Positions 44,468 to 63,268 of a DNA stretch of 64,000 nt are shown one piece after another. A model generated the notes under the pieces. The model saw nothing but the letters and a program-made list of their open reading frames with translations, made no database searches and had not been told where the DNA came from. How positions within the stretch are numbered: position 1 is the stretch's first letter; the number at the start of each line of letters is the position of its first letter. The translations under genes and the position numbers were made by a program. The DNA comes from Myrica gale (Eukaryota > Streptophyta > Magnoliopsida > Fagales > Myricaceae), in NCBI GenBank assembly GCA_963930655.1, contig OZ005607.1, forward strand, positions 20,658,374 to 20,722,373, given 5' to 3'.

Positions 44468-46382
44468 ATGGGGATGATCGGCAAGATAATTCATGATGGG
44501 CGTTACTGTTGAAGTGTTTGTATCGAAGCTGCCAATAAAGAAACATGTTACAAGAGTAGCGACAATTGACCCTCTCATCCATTTCCCCTAGCTTCCATTA
44601 GGGCTGAACAAACCGGACCGCAGACCGAACCGGAAAAGCAGACTGGATTTGCGGTCCGGTCCGGTCCGAACCGGATTTATACGGTCCGGTCCGGTCTATA
44701 GATTTTTGACATGCGGTCCGGACCGGACTGGACCACATTTCATAATTTATTTTTTTAATATATTAACATTGATCAGTACTGCGCAACACACTGCACTGCG
44801 CAATGCAGAGCCTGCAGTGCGGCTCTGCACTGTAGCTGCGCAGTGCAGAGAGCCTGCGAATAAATTTTTTTAAATTTTTTTTTAAAAAAAATTTAAATTA
44901 TTTCTGAACCACTTAAATGGTCCAGACCGGACCGCATTTCAAAGGACCGGACCGGACCACTTATGGTCCGGTCCTTGAATATATGAGGACCGGGAATGCG
45001 GTCCGGAAACCAGACCGCATTTCCGGTTTTTCACCCCTAGCTTCCATTATCATCCCTCACAAGGAGCATATGAGTCAACAGGGCAACTTGTGCCGACCAT
45101 TTATTTTGATAGGGCTCCATTTTTCTGCGTCTAATGAGAGTTAAAAAGTTCATTGTTAATGAATTTGCCTCCTTTAAGGGCATGACCAAAAGTTGTGCCT
45201 GGAAGATTTACCGGGACGTATATGATGCCAGCTGCAATAAGATTGAACAGATTCGATCATGTCCATTAACATATCACCCCAAGTATTTGAGATTGATTTG
45301 TGAAATCTCTTCTGCTAACAATTATTCATTTATTTATCATTCCACCGTACTATATTCCACATGAGTTAATAGGACCGAAATCATATAACAGATTAAGTCC
45401 CTAACTCATGCAATTCTCAATTCACGATCTGTAACTCGTTGGACTATCAATTGTTTCCAAAACAATTTCAAAAATAAATATAAATAATATATATTAATTT
45501 CAAAAAATATTTTCACAAAATATCATTGGCCAATGGATCTTTTCTAGTCCAATTCCATACAGATATATTGAATATACTGCCTCATCAAGAGACTTGTTTG
45601 CTTATTGAGCATTTATACAAATCCACTTATTGTGTATAAAATCCAACGTTATCTGGAGTACCACTTGTTTGCTTAAGGTAATAACTTCAATGACGAAGTC
45701 CATCATCCTATTAAATAGAGGCACAACGAGTGTAGACCTATCGTACATCAATATATACCCTTGGTCTAGAACAAAACATCAAGTGAATAAGGAAACGAAG
45801 AGTCATACTTCACGCATTTGATTCACTAATCATTAGTATGACTTTTCTACAATGTCACTTAATAATATCTGTGTAACATCTTAAGTCACATTATATTACC
45901 TAATAAATAAATATAAACATGTGACATCTAAATAAATAATATCGAGACAAATGATTTTTACACATTATTTTTATTGAAATATGAATAGCTCTTCGTTTAA
46001 AGCTTCCATGTGAAAAGGGAAATGCGCGATTTTAACAATTAAGCGCCGCCACCGCGGGGTGACATCCTTGTTGGCAGTTCATGAAAACAAGAATTTGTTC
46101 CCAGCAGCGCCGCAGAACACAACGAAGTCCTCTCCAAACAAGGAGGTTCGGAACACTTCTGGTGCGCATCTTCTCATTCTCTCAGCTATAGCTACAAACG
46201 GGTCGGTTACCACTTTGGCACGCATTGCCATAAATCAAATATTCACCAATGATAGGCCAAACTTTTCTACCGGGTGGAAGTTTTGTGGAAGAAGATTTGT
46301 GTCTATAAACACGGAAGAAGATCAGAGCAAGAGAAATGCATAGGATTGCAAGCTGAAGTAGATATGAGACGAAGAGATCCAT
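44468..46382 (-). pseudogene. Cytochrome P450 pseudogene, CYP716-like
   Basis: Exon 1 starts at 46382 with a membrane anchor (LLQLAILCISLALIFFRVYR), then KLPPGRKVWPIIGEYL. A frameshift follows, then [20 protein letters not shown] and [13 protein letters not shown] and a stop. A later exon fragment (about 45236-45048) has GIIYVPVNLPGTTFGHALKG, a further frameshift, then LIRRRKMEP and ALLTHMLLVRDDNGS. A hAT MITE cuts it there. Beyond it lies GSFDTNTSTVTPIMNYLADH (the I-helix region) up to a donor AG|GTAAGA at about 44468. The exons for the ExxR and heme-cysteine motifs are absent. The order and words fit the CYP716/CYP85-clan triterpene or steroid oxidase group. It is dead: frameshifts, stops, an insertion and a lost 3' half. 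Confidence 0.85.
44599..45039. mobile_element. hAT MITE inside the P450 pseudogene
   Basis: TAGGGCTGAAC...TTTTTCACCCCTA ends and a perfect 8-bp duplication GCTTCCAT (44591-44598, 45040-45047). Subterminal CGGTCCGG repeats match the MITE at 39141. The middle (44780-44860) is rich in CTGCGCAGTGCAGAG-type words. Removing it and one duplication copy rejoins P450 coding sequence. Length 441 bp. Confidence 0.93.
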
Positions 46383-48938
46383 AGAGGTTTTTCAAGAAAT
46401 TAAGAACAAATGTATGAAGGAGACGACGGTGTTGGGCAATTAGTACCTGCAAAGCATACCTCATATATAAATTGACCAAGAAGATAACATCTGTTGACCT
46501 TTTTTGACCTTTTCACTACCAAGAATCTGCACCTTTTACTCAAAGAAACAAAAAAGAAAAAGAAGAAAAATTACGTACATGAGTACATCTTCTACCAAAA
46601 TGCATGCATTTTACGTAACTTCAAAAAGCGGGAAAAAAATGACTTCCATAATGTAGCCAATGATGTTCTTTTTTTTTTATTCCAACTCTACAAAGTCGAT
46701 TCGAATCCCTTAAGAAATTCGAAAAAAATCTCGTAGCGGGGCCTCTCTACTAACAGTGACAAGTCCTCATTGTCGGTTAGAAAAATTGAGAAAGGAAGAA
46801 AAGAGCTCCTTAAAAGCCCATGCGAATTCGCCATTGCGTGCAAAAAATCTTTGTTTGTTTGTTTGTTATCCAGCACTAGTTAGTGACGTGAAATATGATA
46901 AAGTACGACTCGCGTACAATGCCATTACTCAACGTAGGCATGGTCACCGCCATTGACGGTGTGTCAGTTTACCGGCACCCGTGTAGGTAGCGGTGAAACC
47001 GCCCGCTGCTGGGCGGTTCACTGCTACCCCGGTCATTTTATTATTATTATTATACTTAGACGCACGACGTCATTTTTCCTCCCGTCCCTTTAGGATTTTA
47101 TGTTTTCCCTCTCCCCGACGCTTCACTTTCTCTCTCGCAATCCTCTCCCTCTACCCCTCTTTCTCGCGCATCTCTCCGTCTTTGTCTCTTGATTCTCTCC
47201 CTCTCTGGAACTCTAGCTCTCCCTCTCTGCAACTGTAGCTCTCCACATCTCTCTCCTTTAGTTGAGTTCGCGATTTGGTTGAGTTTGGTGATTATTTGCA
47301 ATTTGGTTGAGATTTGTTGCTATTTTAAGAGTTTGGTGATTATTTGTGATTTGATTAAGATTTGGCGCGATTTGTTTGAATTTTCTTGCGATTTGAATAG
47401 TTTTGGTCAATTTTTTTGGATTTTTTGTACTTTACCGGTATGGGTGACGAAAACTGTTACCGCCACAATCGAAACTGCCACCGTTAAGTGTCGGTTTCTT
47501 CTTCTAATTGTTTCAGTTGCGATTGTCCAAAAATGGACATCACCCATACCGGCGACAGAGGCAATAACCGTCATGACTTAGGCACAATACTAACTCAATG
47601 AACACTCTATGTCGATGCCACATTGACCGATCTGAGCCTTTAAACAAGTCAATCCATGTGCCAGTGAGCTGTGCGCTCCACGAGGTTGCTTCCTACTCGC
47701 AAATTTACTATTCTTTAATTTTAAAAAAAAAATTGAAAAGAGAGTATATGCAGGATGTGCCATTGTTAAACAAATGGGGCATAACACAAACGCATGTTTT
47801 GCAAATGATAACTTTAAAGTCAAAATAAACATAAAAAAATTCAATAAAATCATATTACTATAATGTTTCTCCAACAAAATATTGATTCGAGCGTGTATGT
47901 AATATTTTCTTTTGATTTACTATTGATTTAGGTTATTGTAGAGAATTTATCTTAGACGTTTATTTATTTGCGATCCATCACACATGACCATAGGAAATAT
48001 ACCGTTTTGCGCAAAATTGCATCTGGTGCACGAGTTTATGAGGCTTCTTTAAATTTGGTAAAGTTCAAGTAGATTGTGCAAGCCCACCACCGTAAACTAT
48101 CACCAGTCACCAGAAACTGCCAACCTGTGGTTCCCGATGCCGATACCAACAGCAATCTACTACCGTTGCTCTCATCGTCCCCGATAAACTGACAGTCACC
48201 TTTTAGTTTTGTTTTTAACAAATGATGTGCCATTGTTTAAGTTATTATAAAGGGAAAAAAAGTCATTTCAGGGGTTAAGGTTATTAATCCCAACCCTCTC
48301 TTCCCCCTCCAGATGCTCCGCCCCCTACTATGCCCTCTCTCCCATTCCCTCTCTCTCCTTAGGCCAAAACTACAGTGAAACCGTGTATCGTTACCATCAA
48401 ACCAGCACCGACAAGGGCCAGTTATTGTGGCCAGCCGGTGCCGATGTCAAAATTTGGACACTGACCTTATCGGTGCTGATACCGATTTTGGCCTACATTA
48501 CCGTTAATCACCCCTAAGTTCAAAGACACAAACAGTTAGGCAACACGTAGTGAGGTGTGCACATCTTCCCCAAGCGCTGAACGCTTCTGAAACGATTCAT
48601 CTCGTGCATTTTAGGTTATGTTTGTGTTGAAAAATTTTTGGTATTGGATTTAGTGTTGGTATTGGGTTTAGTGAAAAAGTGAAGAGATAGGTAATTTTTT
48701 ATATTTTTTTATGAAAGGGTGAGAGATTATATTGTAGTATTTTATTGTGAGTTGGTGAAATATTTTATAAAATTTTTGGTGCAAATGCACCCTTAGTCAC
48801 CAGCTATGTAAAGAAAGCCATATGCTTTGACCAAACCTTCCTGCTCAGACAAAATCCACGACGGAAAAGCTGATTGGACATAAATGCTACTTTAAAATTC
48901 AGACTGCCTTTGACATGCAGGGAAATTGTTTGGAACAA
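46383..48938. other. Intergenic with GC-rich, possibly hAT-derived blocks
   Basis: Around 46935-47580 and 48270-48515 are blocks with paired words such as ACCGGCACC, GGGCGGTTCAC and CCATACCGGCGACAG, and a right end ATCACCCCTAA that looks hAT-like. The former has a CT-rich leader (47100-47260) like the hAT element at 60-300. I could not match target duplications. A T/A-rich MITE-like piece lies at about 48610-48795. No host gene was recognised. Confidence 0.4.
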
Positions 48939-55025
<6,087 letters not shown>

Positions 55026-55099
55026 CTCCCCCTCTCTCTCTGTTATGTGTCTTCGCCTGTGTAATGATCCCGTGCATAGAGTTGGCTGGTACAGAAAGA

Positions 55100-55804
55100 G
55101 CACCAGTGTTTAGGGTTAGAAGTTAAATGAAAGAGAGAGTAGCTTTTGGGGGGAGCGGCTCACCTCCGTTGAATATTCCTCCTGTTTCCGCCGGTTTTAA
55201 AACAGATGAACGTCACACCTCAAAATATTGGATCTGAAGGCCAGCATGATGACACGTCATACATCTATTGTAACGTTCCCTTCGGCGCCGTTAATTGCTG
55301 TGTTTGTTTTTTTATTATTATTGCTTAATTACTTGTTGTATGCAAGGTAACTCTATTTCAAGTTTTTTCTAAAATTCAAATTCATTAACAAAATTATCAT
55401 CAAATTATCACCGAATATCTTAAGAATTCAAACACAAGCACTAATATATTTAACACAATTTTCAACAAATTTTTATACTTATCAAAAAAATATCTCCAAC
55501 AAATTTTTACTCAAACTTCAGTACATTTTCAAAAAAAAATTATAACAAATTTTCTCTTTATACTTTTTACCTAATTTCGATACTTTTTTATTAAACAATT
55601 ATATCAAATCATCTCTCTCTATCCGTTACACAACACCTATAAAACACTATTTTACATAAATATTCACAATTCTACCAGAATCCTACAGTTTTTTACAACA
55701 CGAACATGTCAGATCCCAAATTGACCCGATGTATTTTTTTGTCCTAAATAATTCTTATTGAATTTTAAAAAAATTATATTGGTCCTTACATCAAGTTGAG
55801 TATG
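55100..55804. other. Upstream region of the RuvB-like 1 gene
   Basis: The part nearest the gene holds the presumed 5' UTR (GA/CT-rich). From about 55340 to 55690 lie repeats of AACAAATTTTTA and ACACAA words that look like an old MITE, with no usable boundaries. No TATA box stands out. Confidence 0.4.
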
Positions 55805-55812
55805 TTTCTTGT

Positions 55813-56248
55813 TAAGGTTGGACAAAAATTTCGGTTAAAATTGAAATTTCGGTTCCATATCTAGTATATGCCAGTACATAAATAAGTTTTAGCCCATAAA
55901 ATTTTCAGTTTCGATTGTTTTTTTAAAAAAAAAAGACAAACGACTCATTTTGGATGAATTTGTATTTTATATTTATTTATTGTTAATTTATGTGAGTATA
56001 ACAGAAAAATATAGTTAAAATTTCGGCCCAAAATGCCTAAAAATCATTTTCAACCCATTAGAGCCTAGACAAAATCTGACCAAAAAATCCAAATATTGAA
56101 ATCGGAATTACTGATTTCCGAATCCTGAAATTCTGATTTCATCCTATTCTGATTCTAGTATTTAATGGAATAAATCGGAACACAAAATGTGATTCTTGTT
56201 GATATGGAATGAACAATTCGGTTCCCTCTATTTTGTTATCCACCCTTA
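55813..56248. mobile_element. hAT MITE hit by a LINE at its right end
   Basis: Left end TAAGGTTGGACAAAAAT; right end inverse of TAAGGGTGGATAACAAAAT. The flanking 8-mers TTTCTTGT (55805-55812) and CTTATTGT (63647-63654, beyond the LINE) agree at six positions, which is consistent with an old 8-bp duplication. The LINE entered 3 bases beyond the element's last base, duplicating its final 14 bases. Confidence 0.72.
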
Positions 56249-56343
56249 CTTTTTTTCTAAGCAAATTCTTCATTAGACTAGAAAACGCAGGAAAACACAA
56301 AAAAAAAAAAAAAAAAAAAAAAAACCAGAGCGGGAAACAAGCA

Positions 56344-59300
56344 TCAATGAGGATCCATTGGATCATCAGCTGATAATACCCGTAGAGGCAGAGAAGCAAC
56401 ATCCAGAAAATAAAAAACAAACGAGCTAGAAACCCAATCAACAAGATGATGAGCTGCAGTATTTTGTCTTATAGGGGCCCATTGCACGCTCCAATCTTTA
56501 TGCCTTCGCAACACCTCTCGAATCTGATTTGCAAGGGCCACCAGAGGGCCCTCCATGAGAAAATCAGTCTCATTCACGATTTTACAAGAGTTCAAAGAGT
56601 CACTTTCTATAATCACTCCTTGATCTTGGATAACTTATGCAGTTTGACAAGCCAAAAAGATTGCTCTCAACTTTGCCTCCAAATGATTGGAGGTTAGAGC
56701 GTAATTACTACGAGCACATCTGAAACGTCCACACTGATCCCTGGCCAAGGTTGCCAAAAAAACACATATTTCCTCTAACTGCAGCATCACAGTTAAGCTT
56801 CAAGACTCCGTCCCCAGAGGCTGCCAACACAGGTGTTCTGCTTGATCATGCGTACTCCAAGCAGCATAGTGCTCCGAAAATCTTCTCTTCATAGTAAGGA
56901 CCATATCAGCAAGATTATGTTGTATCCCAGAGTGAATCATTTGATTTCGGGCAAACCACATGACATCCACAATATTCATAATCTGTAAAATAAACTCTCT
57001 CTCATCAACGTTGCTCAAAGATAGAACTGTTCTAGGATTCATCATGGCAGACAAACTAATTTTGATATCCAAGTCCCAAAAACTGTCAGTTTGTATAGGC
57101 CAACGTGCCTCTCTCCAAAGAATCTTCGCAAACTTGCATTGGAAAGCAAGATGTTCTTTTGTTTCCTCCTCTGAGTTACATAGAGGACATCTAAAAAACT
57201 ATTTAGACACTAGTTCCGAGAGAAATTTGAGCTTAGATTTGACAGGAAGGGCTTTGCTAACAAATTTCCACAATAAGAGCTTAAGCCTTGCCTGAATACT
57301 TGTCTTCCAAAGTTTGTCCCAGTTAAAACCCAAGTCCCCTTCACTCTGCTGGAATCTGGCCTCTTAGTCAGTATAATAAGCTGACTTGACGGAAAAGACT
57401 CCAGTATTCTCCTTTTTCCAAATCAATGTGTCAGTAGGCAGAGGGTATCAAGGGGATGCTTAGAATTTTTTCAACACAAACAGGAGTGAAGAAATGTTTC
57501 AAATCTTGCCTCTTCCATTGATTTGCATATTCATCAATTAAATCCCCCACTTTGGGTATCAGAAGAAGACAAAAAATTCCTTGCCAAATACATGAGCTTT
57601 TAGGCTTTTTTCCACATGTCAAAAGGGAAGTGTTTTCCAAGTATTTTGCAGTAATAGCTTGATCCCAAGGAGTTTGGGGTCGGCTATACACAAACCATCC
57701 CAACATAGCAATAAGAGCTCGGTTGACATCATGCATCCTGCGTATCCCCAAACCTCCAACCTCCTTAGGTCGACATATAGTTGACCAAGCCATTGGCGTA
57801 AAATTACGTTTATCCCCCTTGAAACCCCAGAAGAAGTTTTTGAAATTCCTGTCCAACTCACGACTCCAGCTATTGGGTAGCAAAAATGTCGACATCGAAT
57901 AGGAAGGCATCAGCCACTGATTTTAGGAGAGTTAACCTTTCCAGCTAGTGACAAACACTTTGCTTTCCAACTTTCCAATTTTTTGAGGACCCGATCTTGA
58001 ACTTCTTTGAAAGCAGCCTTTCTGGACCAAGGTATACAGAGTGGTAGTCCCAGATTTGCCCTTCCGCTCAGACTTCTTCATCTACAGCACTTGGCAGACA
58101 GTAGAGACTTGATGTTGGCCAGTATTCCTACTAAAATACGGCTGACTTGTTGTTGCTAAGAAGATGTCCAGGCCAAGATGAATACCGTTGTAGACAGTCC
58201 TTAATGACTGCTGCATCTTCCATTCGGACCTTACTATAAATCAGAATGTCATCTGCGAACATCAGGTGGCTAATAGGAGGGGCTCGTCTACACAGCTTGA
58301 TGCCAAAGATGTGACGTTGTTGTTCAGCTCTTAACAAGAGCCGAGATAACACCTCTGAACACAAGATAAACAAGAATGGTGAAATTGGGTCACCTTGTCG
58401 GAGACCTCTATTAAGAGAGAAAAAACTAAAGGTGCTGCCATTTAATAAAATGGAAAAAGAGACAGTAGAAACACATTGCCTTATCAATTGGATCCAAGCA
58501 CAAGAAAACCCAAAACTACGCAATACCTCGAAGAGGAACTCCCACTCTATTCGATCATAAGCTTTGTCCATATCAATCTTCATTGCCATGTGCCCTCCCT
58601 GCCATTTATTATTTTTCACCTTGTGGATGAGTTCATGGGCAACGATAGAATTTTATTGAATAAGGCGGTTTCGGAGAAAACCGGTTTGCATAGGTGAGAT
58701 GAGCTTTTGAAGGAGAGGCTTGAGGCGGATCGCAAGGATTTTGGATATACTCTCATAAATAACATTGCAAAGGCTAATGGGTCTAAAATGAGACACAAGA
58801 GTAGGATTCTCTCTCTTGGGAATAAGTAATATGTTGGTATGATTCAGATACTTAAGTAAATAACCAAAGTAGAAAAATCTTTGGACAGACTCCACAATGT
58901 CAAACTTCACAATATTCCAATAAGAATGGTAGAAAAGAGCAGTGATTCCATCCGACCCTGGTGCCTTGGATGCACCAGTAGACCGGACAGCATACCAGAT
59001 CTCCCTTTCATCTGGGACACAACACAACAGTTCATTCTTCACATCATTAATAACAAGGGATATTAAGGAGGCAATATCAGAATTAGCAGCAGGATCAGAT
59101 GAGGCAAATAATTGGGAAAAGGTGGAGATCAGGTGGTTACCAATATCTTCGCGTGAGTTAAGCCATCGCCCATCACCCGTCTTGATTCCTTCAATACAAT
59201 TTCTTCTTCTACGCACCACCATTGATAAATGGAAAATTTTAGTATTCAAGTCCGTTGTGGTTTGCCAAGTCACCCTCGATTTACTTCTCCACAAGATTTC

Positions 59301-59455
59301 CTCCCTTTTAAGAGCCTCTTGCAAGTTCCAGAGAATCTCTTGTTCCATTGTCTCGCTATGAGGGGTAGGATCCAAAGATTGTAGCCGTGCCAATTCGTTG
59401 TGAAAGAACCGAATCTTGCAAGTTCCAGAGAATCTCTTTTTCCATTGTCTCTCTA
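56344..59455 (-). pseudogene. LINE ORF2, reverse transcriptase to RNase H
   Basis: ELARLQSLDPTPHSE, KAPGSDGITALFYHSYW, HFRPISLCNVIYESISKILA, MKIDMDKAYDRIEWEFL, GLRQGDPISPFLFIL and the catalytic SHLMFADDILIYSK appear in order, in separate frames (58653-59455, then 58131-58619). Downstream, 57431-57910 holds FFWGFKGDKRNFTPMAWSTI and the thumb/connection part. The zf-RVT region follows (56800-57310), then an RNase H domain beginning LNCDAAVRGN and ending at a stop at 56344. Several frameshifts make it inactive. A 38-bp segment is present twice (59318-59355, 59415-59452). Confidence 0.85.
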
Positions 59456-60787
59456 CTTCTCCAACTTTCTTTGTAGGCACATGTGGTCCATTTAAATGCA
59501 TATCCACAAATTATAGTCAATAGATTAAAGATAAATGTTCATCCTAACTTTCCAATATGCATAATCACTTCCATTAAAAAATGGTGGTCTAAGTGTGAAA
59601 AGTCCTTCAACTTAAGATTATTAAATCTTGTATTACGAGCACCAAACTCTGATACCAATTGTAAGTCCTAGTTTTCAGGATTAAGGCAACTCAAGAGGGG
59701 GTGCATTGATTTTCTAAAACTTTTCGATATTGACCCCCAAATACGTGTTTGCTAGTAGATACTACTTTAGCACAAGTATAATATGCAATAAGAGTCAGTA
59801 TGTACTGAAAGTAAAGAGTAGGGATAAGAGAAGCAAACACTCGATTTTTAGGTGGTTCGGCAAACCCGCCTACATCCACCCCTCAAGCTACTTCACTGAG
59901 CCTTGAGGTTTTCCACTATCTTCCAATAGTTTTACACACTAGCTTCCGTGTGCTAGAGAACTGTACAAGTGCTTTCCCGGGCTCAACACTCAAACCTACC
60001 CAAGTGGTTTTTCTGACTCACCACTCACAACCTCACCAAGCTTGAGATATACACTCTCAAAGCTTCTTTTTTAGTGGACAACCTCACTAAAGGAAACACC
60101 TCTTTTGGATATGAAGATTGAGGAACAAAACTCTCTCAAAGAGTAGATATAAAAAATGGAAAGCACTATCTCTTTATTCACACAAAGATAAGGATATGAA
60201 AGTGTGTTTTGTGTGAATGATATGAGAAATATAGAATATGAAGGTTTTGAATACTTCTCAAGTAATAGAAATGATATGTGGTCGTTGGTTCTTCATTTTG
60301 GACGAAATGAATGTGTATTTATAGGTCACGTGTGAAAACTAGTCGTTTATAGCCGTTAGGGGTCGATTTGACAATTTTATAGTTGTACCGGTCGACCGGT
60401 TCAAGTAGTCGTTGCCCAACGGTCATAAATTTGAATGATGTCAAGATTATTCGCTTCATGTAGCGGTCGACTGCTACAAAAAGTTTCATCGACCGGTTCA
60501 TTTAAAACCATGTTTTTAACCACTTGTAAACACCCAATTTTAAAGACTTACTTGCCATAAGTATATGAAGGGTTTGAGAGTTTGTTTGGGGTGTTTTGAA
60601 ACCTTTAAAAATATTTTAATCTTTCAAACAAAACTTAAAACTTTATACCCTAAGGTCTTGAATCTTCACTTTGAGCTCCTTGCATCTTCTTGTTCTTCTT
60701 TCTTCAAGTCTTTAGCTCTTTCATCAAGTTGTCTTTGTTTTTTAAGATGTCCATTTTATAAACTTGATCCATTTATTGAAATCATCA
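59455..60787 (-). mobile_element. Ty1/copia fragment nested in the LINE
   Basis: Minus-strand 5' LTR at 60787-59660 (TGATGAT...TTACA) with a TATA-like CTATAAATACAC near 60315. It is followed after two bases by a TGGTATCAGAG primer site (59657-59647). A gag start then reads FFNGSDYAYWKVRMNIYL, with a stop, then SIDYNLW, the usual copia gag opening. The element is truncated near 59455, where LINE coding resumes. The LTR contains ACCGGTCGACCGGT-like words near 60390. LINE coding lies on both sides. Confidence 0.8.
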
Positions 60788-60789
60788 AA

Positions 60790-61494
60790 ATCTCGATTGT
60801 GCACAAAAGCCAACAGAATTGGGGCATGATCCGAGGAAGTGCGCGGACAATGTTTCACTGTGGCTCTAGGGAAAAGCACCTTCCACTCTCCATTAACGAC
60901 TCCCCGATCCAACCTTTCGCGAATAAAAGCCTGACCAGCTCTTTTGTTGCTCCAAGTATAATGTTATCCATGGAAACCCAGGTCCATTAGCCCTTAAGAG
61001 AACATGAACTGCCTAAGCCCCGTAGATGAAGAAATATGCACAAGATTACCGCCCCTCTTGTCATCTTGGGAAACCAGTGAGTTGAAATCCCCCATACAAA
61101 GCCATGCACCATTAAAAGCACTTGTAACAGAGCCCATTTTTGCCTAAAAACGTTGTTTCTCCGACTAGAACGACGGTCCATAAACTAAAGTCATCATCCA
61201 CGAAGTGTGGCTCGGGTTTGAGAAAACCAGAACATTGATGAAATGCTGACAAATGACAGAAACTTTCAGGTCAATCTCATCCTTCCAAGCCAAAGCTAGT
61301 CCACCCCTCCGACCCACAGGTGGTTTTTGCACAAAATTAACTAAACCCAAACGCTGAAAAATATAACTAACATTGGAAATTTTCGTTTCAACAAGAAAAA
61401 TAACATCAGGGTTGAGCTTCCCGATCCAAGCCAGGAGAGTTCGGACTGCCGAGGCCCGAGCTAAACCTCGACAATTCCAGTGAAATGTCCTCAT
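60790..61494 (-). pseudogene. LINE ORF2, endonuclease domain
   Basis: MRTFHWNCRGLARASAVRTL opens an apurinic/apyrimidinic-type endonuclease; DVIFLVETKIS holds its catalytic Glu and GRRGGLALAWKD follows. A frameshift near 61170 leads to a second piece, and SSDHAP-like sequence near 60830 on the minus strand marks the end of the domain. The copia insertion follows immediately. Confidence 0.8.
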
Positions 61495-62429
61495 GGAGTT
61501 TGGTGGGGCAAGTTAAAGCTCGTCACCCCAGCCATATCCAAAGAAGAGTTACTTGCAACAATCAAATCTAGATCCGTAACAACAACATGTGCGATATCCA
61601 AACACTGAGCAGATATCGATTTCCCATGCTTACCAGAGCCTTGCGTTTTCCCAGTCTTGCTACAGAGCCCTTTTCCTTTACGAATCTTACTATGAAGCTT
61701 CAGGGATGCAATGGTGCAATCCAAAGAGAAGTCGAGTGAGGCTCAGTCATCCTTCCTCTTGCAGTTTTGAAGCGCTCAATCACCAAAGAACCACCTGACA
61801 CTTCAATTTGAGTCTGAGAATGTTGGAGAGAAGACTTGGTCATGAGAATATTCGGATTAATCAGGCCACCATTTAGTTGTAAAGGACCCTGGGCCCATGG
61901 TAAGTTAAGGAGAGTCTCAGAGACTTCAACTTGGGCTAAGGTTTTAGTATCCTGGTGGGCTGATTGAATTGAAAGCTGGTTGGGAGATTAAGGATAATAA
62001 ACAACTGGTCTGGGCTTGATCAACGCCCACGTATTGTGAGGCGATGAATGAGGGCCTGTTTTGTGACTCTTTAAATGGGAGGCGCCAACTGTCATAGGGG
62101 AGGTAGGTGTTGAGACAGGTTGCGCAGAGAATGTCAGACTACGTTCCTGGACCCGAACGTTGTCCTGCTGGTAACGACTCGGCCGACTCTGAGGTGTCAA
62201 AGAATCAACGACTCTTAGAGGAGCCCGTTGCTCAGGTACAACCTTCAACTCCTCAACGCGAATCAGGGAATCTTCCAATGTTGGCTGATACAGTGGTGGA
62301 TAAAACCACCTTTGCCTCTCTGAGGGCAGCGAGCCATCCCGATACAAACTCAGGTGATGCGAGTTATGCTCGTTTGGTGTCCATGCTCCAGGGAAATTCT
62401 TATTGAGGCCACCCTGAAAGGATGAACTA

Positions 62430-63268
62430 TCAGGCAGCACCTTGCCTTGCCAACTTCCCTAGTGCCTCTGTGGGTTGAACATCAATCGACCACTTTCGAA
62501 ATTTCGATCCAAGACCCTCAGCTTTCATCTTGTGACTAAAACGGAAGTTAGGATCAGCAGAACAGAACTTAACGTCACACGAAGACTGTGTATGGCCAAT
62601 ACGTCCACAAGCATAAAAAAAGTCAAAAATCTTTTCATATTTGAGTTGCACCCAGCACGGATCCGCCTCTCGTTTTTTCTGATAATACCCCGGGACTAGG
62701 GATTTCCTAGTGTCCAACAGCACCTGAACTCTGAAGTAACGCGATATATGTATCTTAGCATTCATTGAAAAATCATGAATGAGGACTAGCCCAACAAGCT
62801 TTCCTATATTAATGATGCTTCGTTCAGTCATTTTAAAAAGAGGCAACCCTTGAATCTGGATCCAAATCGGGGTAGTCAGCAGATCAATCTCCCATATGGT
62901 CAGACTTGGAATCCACGGTTTCAATATAAGCATCTGACCACGAAAGTTCCAAGGACCACCGTTGTATATCTGGTCACGTACCTCCTGAGTAAGAACGTAA
63001 AAAGGAAAGCATTGTTACCTAAATCCTCCACCTCCAGGTTGTTGACAGACTGCCACGAATGTGCAACAATCTCCCTCATGGCTTGTTTGTTGAAGATACG
63101 TTGGGAGATGATTTTTCCCACCAGAACTCGATGGGACTTCACTTCAGCATCCGTAAGGGAACCTTCAAGATCAGCCAGGTCGTCATCCCAGTTAATGTTC
63201 TGCGTTCTGTCCACCAGAGAGGCCATCTCTAGGTCTAGAGCTTCCTGGGTCAAGGTTGAAGGAATCAT
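62430..63268 (-). pseudogene. LINE ORF1 (DUF4283 and CCHC zinc knuckle)
   Basis: From MIPSTLTQEALDLEMASLVD (63268) through SHRVLVGKIISQRIFNKQAM and NAFLFTFLLRR, the typical DUF4283 fold of plant LINE ORF1. A frameshift near 62925 leads into LTTPIWIQIQGLPLFKMTER and a knuckle CGRIGHTQSSC, preceded by FFYA. The ORF then runs into a low-complexity tail whose remains continue to about 61990. It is an RNA-binding chaperone in active elements; here it is interrupted. Confidence 0.8.

Noticed and set aside
46935-48515. A single large hAT element joining the GC-rich blocks.
   Set aside because: The outer ends do not match each other well and the flanking 8-mers differ, so I left it as an unresolved region.
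61491-62440. Minus ORFs of 77 and 150 codons between LINE ORF1 and the endonuclease.
   Set aside because: They are the low-complexity tail of LINE ORF1 after frameshifts, not separate genes.
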